This document shows, in pieces, positions 41,146 through 49,856 of a DNA stretch of 64,000 nt. The stretch spans positions 1 to 64,000 of the forward strand of contig NZ_JAHRIB010000061.1 of the NCBI RefSeq assembly GCF_019090165.1, read 5' to 3'. The DNA comes from Streptomyces sp. BV286 (GTDB lineage Bacteria > Actinomycetota > Actinomycetes > Streptomycetales > Streptomycetaceae). The notes under the pieces are model-generated. The model saw only the letters and a list, made by a program, of their open reading frames with translations, ran no database searches and was not told where the DNA came from. Made by a program: the position numbers and the translations under genes. How positions within the stretch are numbered: position 1 is the first letter of the stretch; every line of letters begins with the position of its first letter.

Positions 41146-42879
41146 ATGAGTGACCGTTGCGCGGGCATCACCCGGCGGGCCCTGCTCGGCAGCGCGACAG
41201 CCGTGGCGGCGGTCGCCGCTACCGGCTCACCCGCGAGGGCGGCCACCTCCCGGCCGGACACGGCCACGGTGTGGGACAACGGCCCCCGGGCGCGTACGGG
41301 CCCCGGCGCGGGGTCGGGCCAAGTGCCCGGCCTCTGGCGGGAGTTCACCCGCACCCCCTTCACCCACCCGCAGATCCCGTACGTCGGCAGAGCCGGCCAC
41401 CGCGCCGGGGCGGCGCACTTCCCCCGCCGCCCCGTCGTGGCCGACGTCCGCGCGTACGGCGCCAGGGCGGACGGCTCGGCCGACTCCGCACCCGCGATCA
41501 ACCGTGCCATCGCCGCTGCCGGAAGGGCCGGCGGTGGCACGGTACTCATCCCGCCCGGCACGTACCGCCTCGACGGACTGATCCACATCGGTCACTCGGA
41601 CGTCGTCCTGCGCGGCGCCGGCAGCACCCGTACGACACTGCGCGCCACCAGGAGCCTCACCGAACTGATCGGCGTCTACGGCTCGCGCTACGGCGGCGAC
41701 AAGTCGTCCTGGTCCTGGGCGGGCGGCCTCGTCTGGCTCTGCCCCACCGACCGCTTCACCGGCCTGACCGCCGCCATCAGGGCGAAGGAGTGGCCCTTCG
41801 AGGGCTGGACGGGCAACCGGCGCGACGAGTGGCGGACCCTGACCACGGTCGAGCCCGCACGCCGGGGCTCCTGGTCGGTGACGGTGGCGGACCCGGCCGG
41901 ACTCACGCCCGGCAGGCTCGTCCTCCTGCGCCTCGCCGACGACTCCGCACACACCCTCCTGGAGCACATGGCGGGCGGCGGGCCGGGCCCGGAGGCCTAC
42001 CACTGGGACGACAAGACAAAGCTGACCAGTTACGTGCCGTACGAGTGGCCCGTGCGCATCGCGCGCGTGCGGGGCAGGAAGGTCACCCTGGAGCGCCCGC
42101 TCCCGCTCGACGTACGCCCGGAGTGGGACCCGCGCCTGACCACACACGTACGGGCCCTGACGGGGTCCGGCGTGGAGGGCCTCACGATCGAGGCCGTCGA
42201 GACGCCGCAGTCGCCGCACCTCCTGGACCGCGGCTTCAACGGCGTCACCTTCCAGTGCGCGTACGACTGCTGGGCCGACGACGTCGTCGTGCGGCACATG
42301 GACAACGGCTTCGGCCTGGTGGCCGCCTCGGCCTGCACCCTGCGCGACACCCGGGTCGCGGGGCGCGGCTCCCACCACCCGTACTTCTGCCGTGAGGGTT
42401 CCCACGACAACCTCGTCGACCGCTTCACGATCGAGGAGCGCACGACACCCGCCCCCGCGGGCACCCAGCTCCACGGCATCAACGTCGAGGGGCTGTCCTC
42501 GTACAACGTCTGGTCGCGGGGCGACATGCGCATGGGCACCTTCGACTCCCACCGCGGCATGCCCTTCGCGAACGTCCGCACCGACATCACCGTCACCAAC
42601 AACGGCCGCCACGGCGGCGACGCCAGCGCGGGGCCCCTCTTCGGCGGCCGCTTCACCCACTGGAACATCCGCGTCACCAACGCCCGCGCCGGCCTGATGA
42701 AGATCGACGGCCTCGCCCCGTACAGCGCCACGGTCGGCATCAACGAGGTGACGGAGTTCGACCAGATCGACGTGCCCGACTTCGCCGGGCCGCTGAACTC
42801 CCGCCTGGAGCTGTACGGGACGACGGACGCGGTACGCCCCCGGAACCTGTACGACGCTCAGCGCGAACTGACGCGGTAA
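41146..42879 (+). CDS. Tat-exported pectate lyase-like beta-helix protein
   Basis: 577 aa from the ATG at 41146 (MSDRCAGITRRALLG). A twin-arginine signal (ITRRALLGSATAVAAVAATG) ends at about 34. The body opens with the Pectate_lyase_3 pattern VVADVRAYGARADGSADSAPAINRAIAAA and GGTVLIPPGTYRL, then right-handed beta-helix coils with repeated Asn/Asp turns. Probably a secreted polysaccharide lyase or hydrolase; substrate unknown. Convergent with the AraC gene, overlapping it by 22 bases. Confidence 0.85.
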   Translation: MSDRCAGITRRALLGSATAVAAVAATGSPARAATSRPDTATVWDNGPRARTGPGAGSGQVPGLWREFTRTPFTHPQIPYVGRAGHRAGAAHFPRRPVVADVRAYGARADGSADSAPAINRAIAAAGRAGGGTVLIPPGTYRLDGLIHIGHSDVVLRGAGSTRTTLRATRSLTELIGVYGSRYGGDKSSWSWAGGLVWLCPTDRFTGLTAAIRAKEWPFEGWTGNRRDEWRTLTTVEPARRGSWSVTVADPAGLTPGRLVLLRLADDSAHTLLEHMAGGGPGPEAYHWDDKTKLTSYVPYEWPVRIARVRGRKVTLERPLPLDVRPEWDPRLTTHVRALTGSGVEGLTIEAVETPQSPHLLDRGFNGVTFQCAYDCWADDVVVRHMDNGFGLVAASACTLRDTRVAGRGSHHPYFCREGSHDNLVDRFTIEERTTPAPAGTQLHGINVEGLSSYNVWSRGDMRMGTFDSHRGMPFANVRTDITVTNNGRHGGDASAGPLFGGRFTHWNIRVTNARAGLMKIDGLAPYSATVGINEVTEFDQIDVPDFAGPLNSRLELYGTTDAVRPRNLYDAQRELTR

Positions 42880-43655
42880 CGCCCGGGAGCCACCCCGACC
42901 AGCCGCTTGAAGTGCCGGGTCAGGTGCGACTGGTCGTAGAAGCCGGTCTCGGCCGCCACCTCGCCCGGCGCGCGGCCCTCCAGCAGCAGCCGCCGGGCGT
43001 GCTCCACCCGGCGCGACATCAGGTACTGGTGCGGCGGTATGCCGAAGGCGCCGCTGAACGCCCTGACCAGGTGGGCGGGGTGCGCGTGCACGAGAGCGGC
43101 GGCCTCCTGGAGGGTCACGCCCCGCAGGAGGCGTTCGTCGAGGAGCTCGCGCAGGCGGTGGGCGAGCGGGTGGTCGGCCGCCAGTGTGTCCGGGGCGGGC
43201 CCGGGCCTCAGATGGCCGCGCAGCCGCTCGCCGATCAGGGTCAGCCTGCTCTCCGCCTCCAGTTCGTCACCGGGCTGGGCGAGGGCGGTGTGCAGCTGCC
43301 CGACGCGCCGGCGCAACACCGGATCGAGGAGCTCCGGCGTGTCCACGGCCGCGCCGATGTACGTCTCGTCGAGCCTGCTGAGGTCCAGGTACAGGACGCG
43401 TTTGCGGAAGCCGTACGGGGTGACCGGCGAGCCGTTGTGCGGGACGTGCGGCGGGAGCAGCGAGACCGTGCCGTCCGGGGTGCCGTGCTCGTGCCGGTCG
43501 AGGTCGTACCGCACGGCCCCGGCGTCGACGATCAGCAGCGTCCACGCGTCGTGCACGTGCATCGGATACGCGTACTCCGTGAAGTGGGCGTGGAAGACCT
43601 CCACGACACCCGGCACGCGCGGGCGCCAGGCGGAGACTTCTCGCTGGGCCACCAT
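42858..43655 (-). CDS. AraC-family transcriptional regulator
   Basis: 265 aa from the ATG at 43655 (MVAQREVSAWRPRVPG). An N-terminal cupin with HAHFTEYAYPMHVHDAWTL and LLPPHVPHNG is followed by two helix-turn-helices (LQEAAALVHAHPAHLVRAFS; APGEVAAETGFYDQSHLTRH). Divergent from the DUF2000 gene (49-base gap), its probable target. The upstream extension of the frame is antisense to DUF2000 and rejected. Confidence 0.88.
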   Translation of the reverse strand: MVAQREVSAWRPRVPGVVEVFHAHFTEYAYPMHVHDAWTLLIVDAGAVRYDLDRHEHGTPDGTVSLLPPHVPHNGSPVTPYGFRKRVLYLDLSRLDETYIGAAVDTPELLDPVLRRRVGQLHTALAQPGDELEAESRLTLIGERLRGHLRPGPAPDTLAADHPLAHRLRELLDERLLRGVTLQEAAALVHAHPAHLVRAFSGAFGIPPHQYLMSRRVEHARRLLLEGRAPGEVAAETGFYDQSHLTRHFKRLVGVAPGRYRVSSR

Positions 43656-43704
43656 GCAAAGAACGTACAAGACGAGGTCGCACGGGGGTCGGCAGTCTCG
43701 AAGC

Positions 43705-44235
43705 ATGAACGCCGACGCCTCACGCACCGAACCCACCGCCCCCGCGCCCACCGCATCCGCAGCCTCTGCCTCCACCTCCGCCGCCTCTGCCTCCGCCGGC
43801 TCCCGGACCACCGCTCCCGGACCCGTCCGTTTCGACACCAAGATCGCCGTCCTGCTGCGGGAGGACCTGGAGCCGTGGCAGCGGCTGAACGTGACCGCGT
43901 TCCTCGTGAGCGGGCTCGGCACGGCGGTGCCCGAGGTGGTCGGAGAGCCGTACGAGGACGCCGACGGTGTCGGCTACCTGTCGATGTTCCGCCAGCCGGT
44001 CCTGGTCTTCGAGGGCACGAAGGAGACGCTGACGGCGGCCCACGCGCGCGGGCTGTCCCGGGCGCTCCCCAGGGCGCTCTTCACCTCCGACCTGTTCGCC
44101 ACGGGCAACGACCGCGACAACCGCGCGGCGGTACGGGCCGTACCGACCGCGGACCTGGACCTGGTCGGCCTCGCCGTGTACGGCCCCCGCAACGCGGTGG
44201 ACAAGGTGGTGAAGGGCGCACGGATGCACCACTGA
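43705..44235 (+). CDS. DUF2000 family protein
   Basis: 176 aa from the ATG at 43705. An Ala/Ser/Thr-rich N-terminus (1-40) precedes the DUF2000 domain (VRFDTKIAVLLREDLEPWQ, NVTAFLVSGL, VGEPYEDADG, GLAVYGPRNAVDKVVKGARM). The fold resembles peptidyl-tRNA hydrolase II, but catalytic activity is unknown. Such genes are commonly paired with a divergent AraC regulator, as here. Confidence 0.85.
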   Translation: MNADASRTEPTAPAPTASAASASTSAASASAGSRTTAPGPVRFDTKIAVLLREDLEPWQRLNVTAFLVSGLGTAVPEVVGEPYEDADGVGYLSMFRQPVLVFEGTKETLTAAHARGLSRALPRALFTSDLFATGNDRDNRAAVRAVPTADLDLVGLAVYGPRNAVDKVVKGARMHH

Positions 44236-44300
44236 GACACGAGGACGGCCTACGGGGCCGGGACATACGGGGCCGAGACCTACGGGCGGCGCGGACCGGT

Positions 44301-45614
44301 CTACGCGGGGCTGACCTCGGGCTTCGCGGCCAGGGGCACCTCGGCGACGGGCACCTCGGCGACGGGCTCCTCGGTGGAGGTCTCCTTGACGGCGGTCTCC
44401 TTGACGACGGGCTCCTCGTCCGGCAGCCGCCGCATCAGCATCCCGTACCCCACACCGGCCGCCGTACCGACGACCGCGCACAAGCCCCACAGCCACTGCG
44501 CCCCGTACCGGTCGATGATGACACCGGACATCACGGGCGCGACGAGAGCGGCGACGGACCACGACATCGTGTACATGCCCTGGTAGCGGCCGCGGCCGTG
44601 CGTGGGGGAGAGCCGGACGACGAGGCCGGTCTGGGTGGGCGCGTTGACGATCTCGGCGAGGGTCCACACGCAGATCGTCAGCGCGAAGACGCCGACCGAG
44701 CCCGCGAAGGCGGTGAGCCCGAACCCGTATCCGGCGAGGAGGGACGACACGACGAGGAGACGCCGTGGGTCCCGGTGCTCGATGAAGCGGGTGACCGGGA
44801 TCTGCAGGACGACGATCAGGACGCCGTTGACCGCGATCGCCATGCCGTAGTCGGCGGGCGTGAACCCGGCCTCGCCCATCGCCACCGGCAGACCCACGAA
44901 CCCCTGCTGGAAGATCAGCGCGACGAGGAAGGACAGCCCGACGACACCCATGAAACGCCCGTCACGCAGGACCGTGCCGAGGCCGACCTCGGGTTCACCG
45001 GCCGCCTTCGGAACCCGCTCGGGCCGCGACTCCGGCAGCTTCGCGAAGATGACGATCGCGCAGGCCATCGTCATCCCGGCCTCGATGAGGAACCCGGCGA
45101 GGTAACTGGACTGCGCGATGAACCCGGCCGCCATGGAGGAGACGGCGAACCCCAGGTTGATCGCCCAGTAGTTGAGGGAGAAGGCCCGGACACGGTCCTC
45201 GGGCCGGACGATGTCGGCCATCATCGCCTGCACGGCGGGCCGGGAGGCGTTGCTCGTCATACCCACCAGGAAGGCGACGGCGGCGATGGCGACCGGGTGG
45301 TGCACGAAGCCGAGCAGCGCGACGGAGACCGCGGTGGAGGACTGGGCGATGAGCAGGGTCGGCCGGCGTCCGAGCCGGTCCGTCATCACGCCCGCGCCGA
45401 GTGAGGAGACGACTCCGCCGAGCCCGTGCAGCGAGGCGACGAGTCCGGCGTACGAGGCGGAGTAGCCGCGCTCCAGCGTGAGATAGAGGGCCATGAAGGT
45501 GGCGACGAACGCGCCGAGCCGGTTCACGAGGGTGCTCGTCCACAGCCACCAGAACTCGCGGGGGAGCCCGGAGACGGTCTCACGGGCGGCACGTCTCAAG
45601 GACGTGAGTGACAT
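44301..45614 (-). CDS. MFS transporter
   Basis: 437 aa from the ATG at 45614 (MSLTSLRRAARETVSG). About 12 membrane helices. MFS signature between helices 2 and 3 (GVMTDRLGRRPTLLI) and a repeated-half signature (FIEHRDPRRLLVV). A Glu/Val-rich cytoplasmic tail follows, with VKETAVKETSTEEPVAEVPVAEVP repeats encoded by imperfect tandem repeats. Probably a drug or metabolite exporter; substrate unknown. No adjacent regulator on the same strand. Confidence 0.9.
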   Translation of the reverse strand: MSLTSLRRAARETVSGLPREFWWLWTSTLVNRLGAFVATFMALYLTLERGYSASYAGLVASLHGLGGVVSSLGAGVMTDRLGRRPTLLIAQSSTAVSVALLGFVHHPVAIAAVAFLVGMTSNASRPAVQAMMADIVRPEDRVRAFSLNYWAINLGFAVSSMAAGFIAQSSYLAGFLIEAGMTMACAIVIFAKLPESRPERVPKAAGEPEVGLGTVLRDGRFMGVVGLSFLVALIFQQGFVGLPVAMGEAGFTPADYGMAIAVNGVLIVVLQIPVTRFIEHRDPRRLLVVSSLLAGYGFGLTAFAGSVGVFALTICVWTLAEIVNAPTQTGLVVRLSPTHGRGRYQGMYTMSWSVAALVAPVMSGVIIDRYGAQWLWGLCAVVGTAAGVGYGMLMRRLPDEEPVVKETAVKETSTEEPVAEVPVAEVPLAAKPEVSPA

Positions 45615-45904
45615 CGGGACCCCCAGGTACAGGTGAGCGGAGCGACGCAGGCCGTGTAAGTGGCTCGGGCGGTGCGCACAACTTACGAGTACGGCTTCGG
45701 CGGGGGCCACTCAATTAACAGAACCTGTCAACTGACGGTGGGCGGCGGGGAGTGGGCGGTGGGGCGTGGGGAGTGGGCGGAGGGCGGAGATACCGGCGGC
45801 CGTGCCGGTAGTGGTGCCGGTAGTGGTGCCGGTCGGTTTCCGTCGCCTGTCCGACTCCCGGGCAGGCGCGCGGGCGATCCGAGGCTTCGATTACGCTCGG
45901 GGCC

Positions 45905-46666
45905 ATGGCCGACGCACCGTACAAGCTGATCCTCCTCCGCCACGGCGAGAGCGACTGGAACGCGAAGAACCTGTTCACCGGCTGGGTGGACGTCAACCTC
46001 ACGGAGAAGGGCGAGAAGGAGGCAGTCCGCGGCGGTGAGCTGCTGAAGGACGCCGGCCTGCTCCCCGACGTGCTGCACACCTCGCTCCAGAGGCGCGCCA
46101 TCCGCACGGCGCAGCTCGCGCTGGACTCCGCGGACCGCCACTGGATCCCGGTCCACCGCTCGTGGCGCCTGAACGAGCGCCACTACGGCGCCCTCCAGGG
46201 CAAGGACAAGGCGCAGACCCTCGCGGAGTTCGGCGAGGAACAGTTCATGCTGTGGCGCCGCTCGTACGACACCCCGCCGCCCCCGCTCGAGGACGGCACG
46301 GAGTTCTCCCAGTCGGACGACCCGCGCTACGCGACGATCCCGCCGGAGCTCCGCCCCCGCACGGAGTGCCTGAAGGACGTCGTCGTCCGCATGCTCCCGT
46401 ACTGGTACGACGGCATCGTCCCGGACCTCCTCGCGGGCCGCACGGTCCTGGTCGCCGCCCACGGCAACTCGCTGCGCGCCCTCGTCAAGCACCTCGACGG
46501 TGTCTCGGACGAGGACATCGCTGGCCTGAACATCCCGACGGGCATCCCGCTCGCGTACGAACTCGACGCCGAGTTCAAGCCCCTCAAGCCGGGCGGCACG
46601 TACCTGGACCCGTCGGCGGCGGCGGCAGCGATCGAGGCCGTCAAGAATCAGGGCAAGAAGAAGTAG
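45905..46666 (+). CDS. gpmA: 2,3-bisphosphoglycerate-dependent phosphoglycerate mutase
   Basis: 253 aa. The histidine phosphatase motif [10 protein letters not shown] carries the phosphorylated His (residue 13), with [25 protein letters not shown] and [14 protein letters not shown] carrying the other active-site residues. Interconverts 3- and 2-phosphoglycerate in glycolysis. A TACGCT -10 at 45892-45897 lies 7 bases before the ATG, so the mRNA is probably leaderless. Short GTGCCGGTAGTG tandem repeats (45802-45836) precede the promoter. Its terminator is the likely insertion site of the element to the right. Confidence 0.96.
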   Translation: MADAPYKLILLRHGESDWNAKNLFTGWVDVNLTEKGEKEAVRGGELLKDAGLLPDVLHTSLQRRAIRTAQLALDSADRHWIPVHRSWRLNERHYGALQGKDKAQTLAEFGEEQFMLWRRSYDTPPPPLEDGTEFSQSDDPRYATIPPELRPRTECLKDVVVRMLPYWYDGIVPDLLAGRTVLVAAHGNSLRALVKHLDGVSDEDIAGLNIPTGIPLAYELDAEFKPLKPGGTYLDPSAAAAAIEAVKNQGKKK

Positions 46667-46680
46667 ACAGGCACGAACTA

Positions 46681-46715
46681 GCCCCCTACCTGCGGGTTCT
46701 CCGTTGGTAGGGGGC
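46681..46715 (+). terminator. gpmA terminator
   Basis: A perfect 10-bp stem GCCCCCTACC/GGTAGGGGGC with a 15-base loop, followed by TTGTT. Its right half is part of the 28-bp direct repeat that bounds the relic element. Confidence 0.85.
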
Positions 46716-46724
46716 TTGTTGCTG
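46697..46724 (+). repeat. Left direct repeat (candidate attL)
   Basis: TTCTCCGTTGGTAGGGGGCT followed by TGTTGCTG, overlapping the gpmA terminator. Matches 49729-49756 at 24 of 28 bases, with an unbroken 13-base core GGGCTTGTTGCTG. Confidence 0.55.
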
Positions 46725-46794
46725 TACTGGGGCCGCGGCCGGGTCGTGGGAGGGTGCGGTGCGGCGGCGCAGGTGGAACAGGCCGGACGGAGTG

Positions 46795-47304
46795 CTATGG
46801 CGGGCAATGTCCCAGCCGCAACTGAGCGTGTACCGAGTCCATAGGCCTTGCTTTGGCTCGTGCGGCAAGATCCTCGAAATAGACCATTGCCCTGGTCGTG
46901 AGCATGCGCTCTTTGTAGATGTACGGGGCCAAGGCGTCCCACATGTTCACGATGTTCAAGCCGTAGGAGCCAATGATCAGGCGTTCCTCCACCACCCCAA
47001 AGGAGACGAGCTTACCCACGTCGTCATAGAAGAGGCTGACTCGGCGGATGTCGCGCTTCACCTCAGGCGGCAGGCTCCTGTACCCCTGATCAGGTGCATG
47101 CTCAATGGCGAGGCGTGTGGATATGTACTCGATTGCTCGGGAGAACTCGGGTTCTCTCGTTTCCTTGAAGAGCTGGAGGACAATGGGCAGGACGTTGGAG
47201 TTCTGTGCCAGTCGTAGTTGGCGCCGCGAAACAGCCACCGAAGTAGCCAGAGCGATCACTGCGACCAGGACAGCCCCTAAGTTCAGTGCGAGCGACAGAC
47301 CCAT
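46795..47304 (-). CDS. Membrane-anchored hypothetical protein (DUF4760-like)
   Basis: 169 aa. One N-terminal membrane helix (ALNLGAVLVAVIALATSVAV) and a helical cytoplasmic domain (LQLFKETREPEFSRAIEYIS, GYRSLPPEVKRDIRRVSLFYDDVG, MWDALAPYIYKERML, YFEDLAARAKA). It is a distant paralogue of the protein at 49857-50480, with the same order of motifs. Lies inside the relic element. Function unknown. Confidence 0.7.
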   Translation of the reverse strand: MGLSLALNLGAVLVAVIALATSVAVSRRQLRLAQNSNVLPIVLQLFKETREPEFSRAIEYISTRLAIEHAPDQGYRSLPPEVKRDIRRVSLFYDDVGKLVSFGVVEERLIIGSYGLNIVNMWDALAPYIYKERMLTTRAMVYFEDLAARAKARPMDSVHAQLRLGHCPP

Positions 47305-47332
47305 GTCAGGAGGCTAGCCGCGTAGGAGGTCC

Positions 47333-47638
47333 TCAAGAAGAGTCCGTGGTGGCAGGGTTCACATAAAGGGCAGCGACTGCTTTACGGGTGCGTTCCTGAC
47401 TGGACGGCATGAGGAGTGCGTACACGCGGAGCGTCAGGGCCCGGGTCCGGAGTGGCCGAGGTACTCGGCGAGGGCTTTGATGTTCTCTCCCGCGTCCAGC
47501 AGAACTGAGGCGTAGAAGTGGCGCAGCGCGTGCATGCCGTTCTCGCGCGCTCGACGTACAGATCGGCCCCGCTCAGGCACCGGGATCACTCCGGCGCTGG
47601 CCAACGTCCGCTTCCATGCCTCCTCGTTTAGCGAGGTT
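47333..47638 (-). pseudogene. Tyrosine integrase, C-terminal remnant with frameshift
   Basis: The minus strand encodes ...LNEEAWKRTLASAG, GMHALRHFYASVLLDAG and ENIKALAEYLGHSGPG, then hits a stop at 47436. In the neighbouring frame it resumes with LTLRVYALLMPSSQERTRKA to a stop at 47333. These are the tyrosine-recombinase motifs HxLRH, LGHS and the nucleophile Tyr (VY). The N-terminal two thirds are missing. The site-specific recombinase is inactive. Confidence 0.85.
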
Positions 47639-47663
47639 CCCTCTCAACGCCGTTCCGCCGACC

Positions 47664-48302
47664 TCAGACCTCCGGTGCCCCGAACCTGACTCGCTCCATC
47701 AGGTCGATGACGTAGTGCACGATTTCCGCCGGGTTGTTCGTTGCGGCGAAGATCCGGCGGTCAACACCCAACTCAGGATTGAATTTCTGTGAGTACATCA
47801 CGACGGGCCGATCGACGTTTCGGCCCTCTAACTCACGCAACATGCTGATCCCCGCCCGAGGATCTCCATCACGATCTATGTCGCTCAGAATGACGTCGTA
47901 CGAGCCATGCCGCAGCGCGACCAATCCTTCGTCGGTTGAACGAGCCGTGTCCACGACCATTTCCATAGACCGGAAGAGGCTGATCAAGGCTCCGTTGTGC
48001 TCAGGATGATCGTCGATCCAGAGGATCCTGCCGCCCCTCAGTGTGGCGGCTGCGTGCTCAAGTCTGCCCAGGACTCCACGCCTCATGTTTGGCGTCACCG
48101 GGGTGTCGCTGTGCTCGGCGACCTGGTCGAGCAGTTGACCAGCCATCTCGACCTCAACCCCGAGAGCCCGCAGTGCTGTAACCCGGGGAACCAAGCTATG
48201 AATGATCGTCCCTCGCAACGACAGAAAGGCGACGACGGCGAAGGTCACCCAGAGGAGGCTGGGCAACGTGCCAATCAACTTGATCCATATCGCTTCCGGC
48301 AT
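47664..48302 (-). CDS. Membrane-anchored receiver-domain protein
   Basis: 212 aa. An N-terminal helix (LPSLLWVTFAVVAFLSLRG) is followed by a linker with LGVEVEMAGQLLDQVAEHS and a CheY-like receiver (about 93-205): RILWIDDHPEHN supplies the acidic pair, YDVILSDIDRDGDPRAG the phosphoacceptor Asp, VVMYSQ the Thr/Ser position, and FAATNNPAE takes the place of the usual Lys region, so the conserved Lys may be missing. No kinase or output domain nearby. Inside the relic element. Possibly a signalling or defence accessory protein; role unknown. Confidence 0.7.
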   Translation of the reverse strand: MPEAIWIKLIGTLPSLLWVTFAVVAFLSLRGTIIHSLVPRVTALRALGVEVEMAGQLLDQVAEHSDTPVTPNMRRGVLGRLEHAAATLRGGRILWIDDHPEHNGALISLFRSMEMVVDTARSTDEGLVALRHGSYDVILSDIDRDGDPRAGISMLRELEGRNVDRPVVMYSQKFNPELGVDRRIFAATNNPAEIVHYVIDLMERVRFGAPEV

Positions 48303-48704
48303 GTGGCCATGATCGGCCCTGGCTGCGACTGTTGCAGAGCAAACGAAACATCAGCCGGATCCTCTGCACCATGCAAGGTCGTACAACAACGGCAGAGGGC
48401 ACCGGAGGTGACCTGTCCCGGGCTGCTTAGACGGTCCCTGGCAAGCACCAGAAGAGAGGAGCCGCGCCGAGTAGGGCGGTTGGTGGCATGCGAGACCGTC
48501 TCAGTTTCCGTCTCATTCAGCGCCGTTCACGGCGGTTCAGACAAGACCGAAGACGGTGGCCGCTCCCACAGCAGACTGCCCGTGAACGCAGGTGAAGACC
48601 CCTGCCCGCAGTCCAACACCCCACCACCCCAGCTGGAAAGCGTGTTGGAGCATCGGCGGGATCGCCCGCGCGGTCGATTTAGGGCACGGTATCCCTCGGT
48701 TGTG
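48303..48704. other. Intergenic sequence inside the relic element
   Basis: No gene seen on either strand. GCCGTTCACGGCGG (48522-48535) is a short hairpin. The run TGGAAAGCGTGTTGG (48634-48648) resembles the anticodon arm of tRNA-Ser(GGA), but the match ends there. Confidence 0.4.
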
Positions 48705-49250
48705 TTACAGCTGCCTGGGGTCCTGTCCCAGGGTGACCGGATCTTCTGCTCGTAGTCGAAACGCTGCATAGACGCCCAGGCTTTTGCGCGCCGCGACGTA
48801 GAACTCGTCACGCTTCTCCTGAAACTGTCTGAACGCTCGCTCCCAGTCTTCTGCCGTACCCGAGCGCATGTCACGAACGAACTGCTCCAGTACCCAGGCG
48901 TGACGTTGCAGCGCTCTCGCTGCCGAGATGGTGTCCGCGTCTCCCATCAGGAGCACCGCCTCAAACGCGTACCCACGCTCCAGTTCGGCGTCAGCCAAGC
49001 GCTCAAGGCCGATGTCCTGGGGCAGTGGTTGGGGAAGGTCGAAGAGCCCCTTGCCCGCTGCCAGACGGCCGGCCATCGAGGTGAACCTCTTGATGGCATC
49101 GGCGTATCGGAGGTAGGCCTCCAGACGGCGTTCGTCCCATCTCGTTGAGAGTTGGCGCCGCCAGCGGGATCTCTCCATCAACGCCCCGCCAACGTAGGAG
49201 GCGGCTGCGCCAACGAGCACACCCATCAGAGTGAACAGCTCTCCTGACAT
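48705..49250 (-). CDS. Hypothetical membrane-anchored helical protein
   Basis: 181 aa from the ATG at 49250 (MSGELFTLMGVLVGAAASYVG; GGGGG upstream). One membrane helix at the N-terminus, then a long helical domain (RRLEAYLRYADAIKRFTSMA, ISAARALQRHAWVLEQFV, WERAFRQFQEKRDEFYVAAR). The layout is common among small hypothetical genes on actinobacterial mobile elements. No function assigned. Confidence 0.68.
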   Translation of the reverse strand: MSGELFTLMGVLVGAAASYVGGALMERSRWRRQLSTRWDERRLEAYLRYADAIKRFTSMAGRLAAGKGLFDLPQPLPQDIGLERLADAELERGYAFEAVLLMGDADTISAARALQRHAWVLEQFVRDMRSGTAEDWERAFRQFQEKRDEFYVAARKSLGVYAAFRLRAEDPVTLGQDPRQL

Positions 49251-49481
49251 GTCCCCCTGCCGATCGGATAGGCGCCGGATGGAGACTACTTGCGGAGAGC
49301 CATAGCCGAAAGAGCGATCTTCGCCGGTCGTTGGGAGAGGGGACGTTTCGGGCGACCTGACGCTGTGGTCTGAGCACCGCACCACAGCCGCACCAGGTCG
49401 AGCGGGGAACAGCGGGGAATCACGGTGAAGTCGTTCCCGACCGATCGGGTATCAGGTAGGCGGTTCGCCCCAGCCAATGCC

Positions 49482-49631
49482 TCAACCGCCCGCAATCGAC
49501 CGCAGCTTCCCAATCTGATGTTCAGTGCCGGCCACGACTGTGAACTGGTCATCAGGTGTTCGCTGCCCCACGCTCGGAAAGTTGGTGGAAGCGTCGTACC
49601 CCACGACCAGGGCAGTTCGCCGCCGGCCCAT
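49482..49631 (-). CDS. Possible gene remnant, 49 aa
   Basis: The frame is open on the minus strand from 49763 to a stop at 49482, and reads convincingly as protein from the ATG at 49631 (MGRRRTALVVGYDASTNFPS then VGQRTPDDQFTVVAGTEHQI). No clear ribosome site. It may be the 3' end of a gene cut at the right boundary of the element. The rest of 49251-49856 shows no gene. Confidence 0.3.
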   Translation of the reverse strand: MGRRRTALVVGYDASTNFPSVGQRTPDDQFTVVAGTEHQIGKLRSIAGG

Positions 49632-49728
49632 CGTGGCTTCGGTCGACAGCACCCGCTTGGGAAACCGATCACCGGGTGCGGCAGAACTCTTGAACGTTCG
49701 GTGGAAGCCGTCAGCAGCAGTGGCCTTC

Positions 49729-49756
49729 TTCTCCGCCGATAGAGGGCTTGTTGCTG
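49729..49756 (+). repeat. Right direct repeat (candidate attR)
   Basis: TTCTCCGCCGATAGAGGGCT followed by TGTTGCTG. Same orientation as 46697-46724. It lacks the left arm of the gpmA terminator hairpin, as expected for the distal copy of a duplicated target. Confidence 0.55.
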
Positions 49757-49856
49757 CTTCGGCTCAGTAGCGACGTACTCACTGCAAAAGCGGGCAGGAA
49801 GCGGCCAGATGTGCGCATCCGGCTTGTCGGGTGCGGCTCCTGCCTAGCTTGAGCGG

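Larger units (their letters stand above)
46697..49756. mobile_element. Probable degraded integrative element (about 3 kb)
   Basis: The segment lies between imperfect 28-bp direct repeats (46697-46724 and 49729-49756, 24 of 28 identical). It contains a 5'-truncated, frameshifted tyrosine-integrase remnant (47333-47638), three small genes on one strand, and visibly lower GC and looser codon use than its surroundings. This is the pattern of an integrated plasmid or prophage remnant that entered at the gpmA terminator and decayed. Boundaries are inferred. Confidence 0.6.

Noticed and set aside
48634..48648. TGGAAAGCGTGTTGG as a tRNA-Ser attachment-site fragment
   Set aside because: The match to the remembered tRNA-Ser(GGA) anticodon arm stops after 15 bases with no T-arm, so chance is likely.
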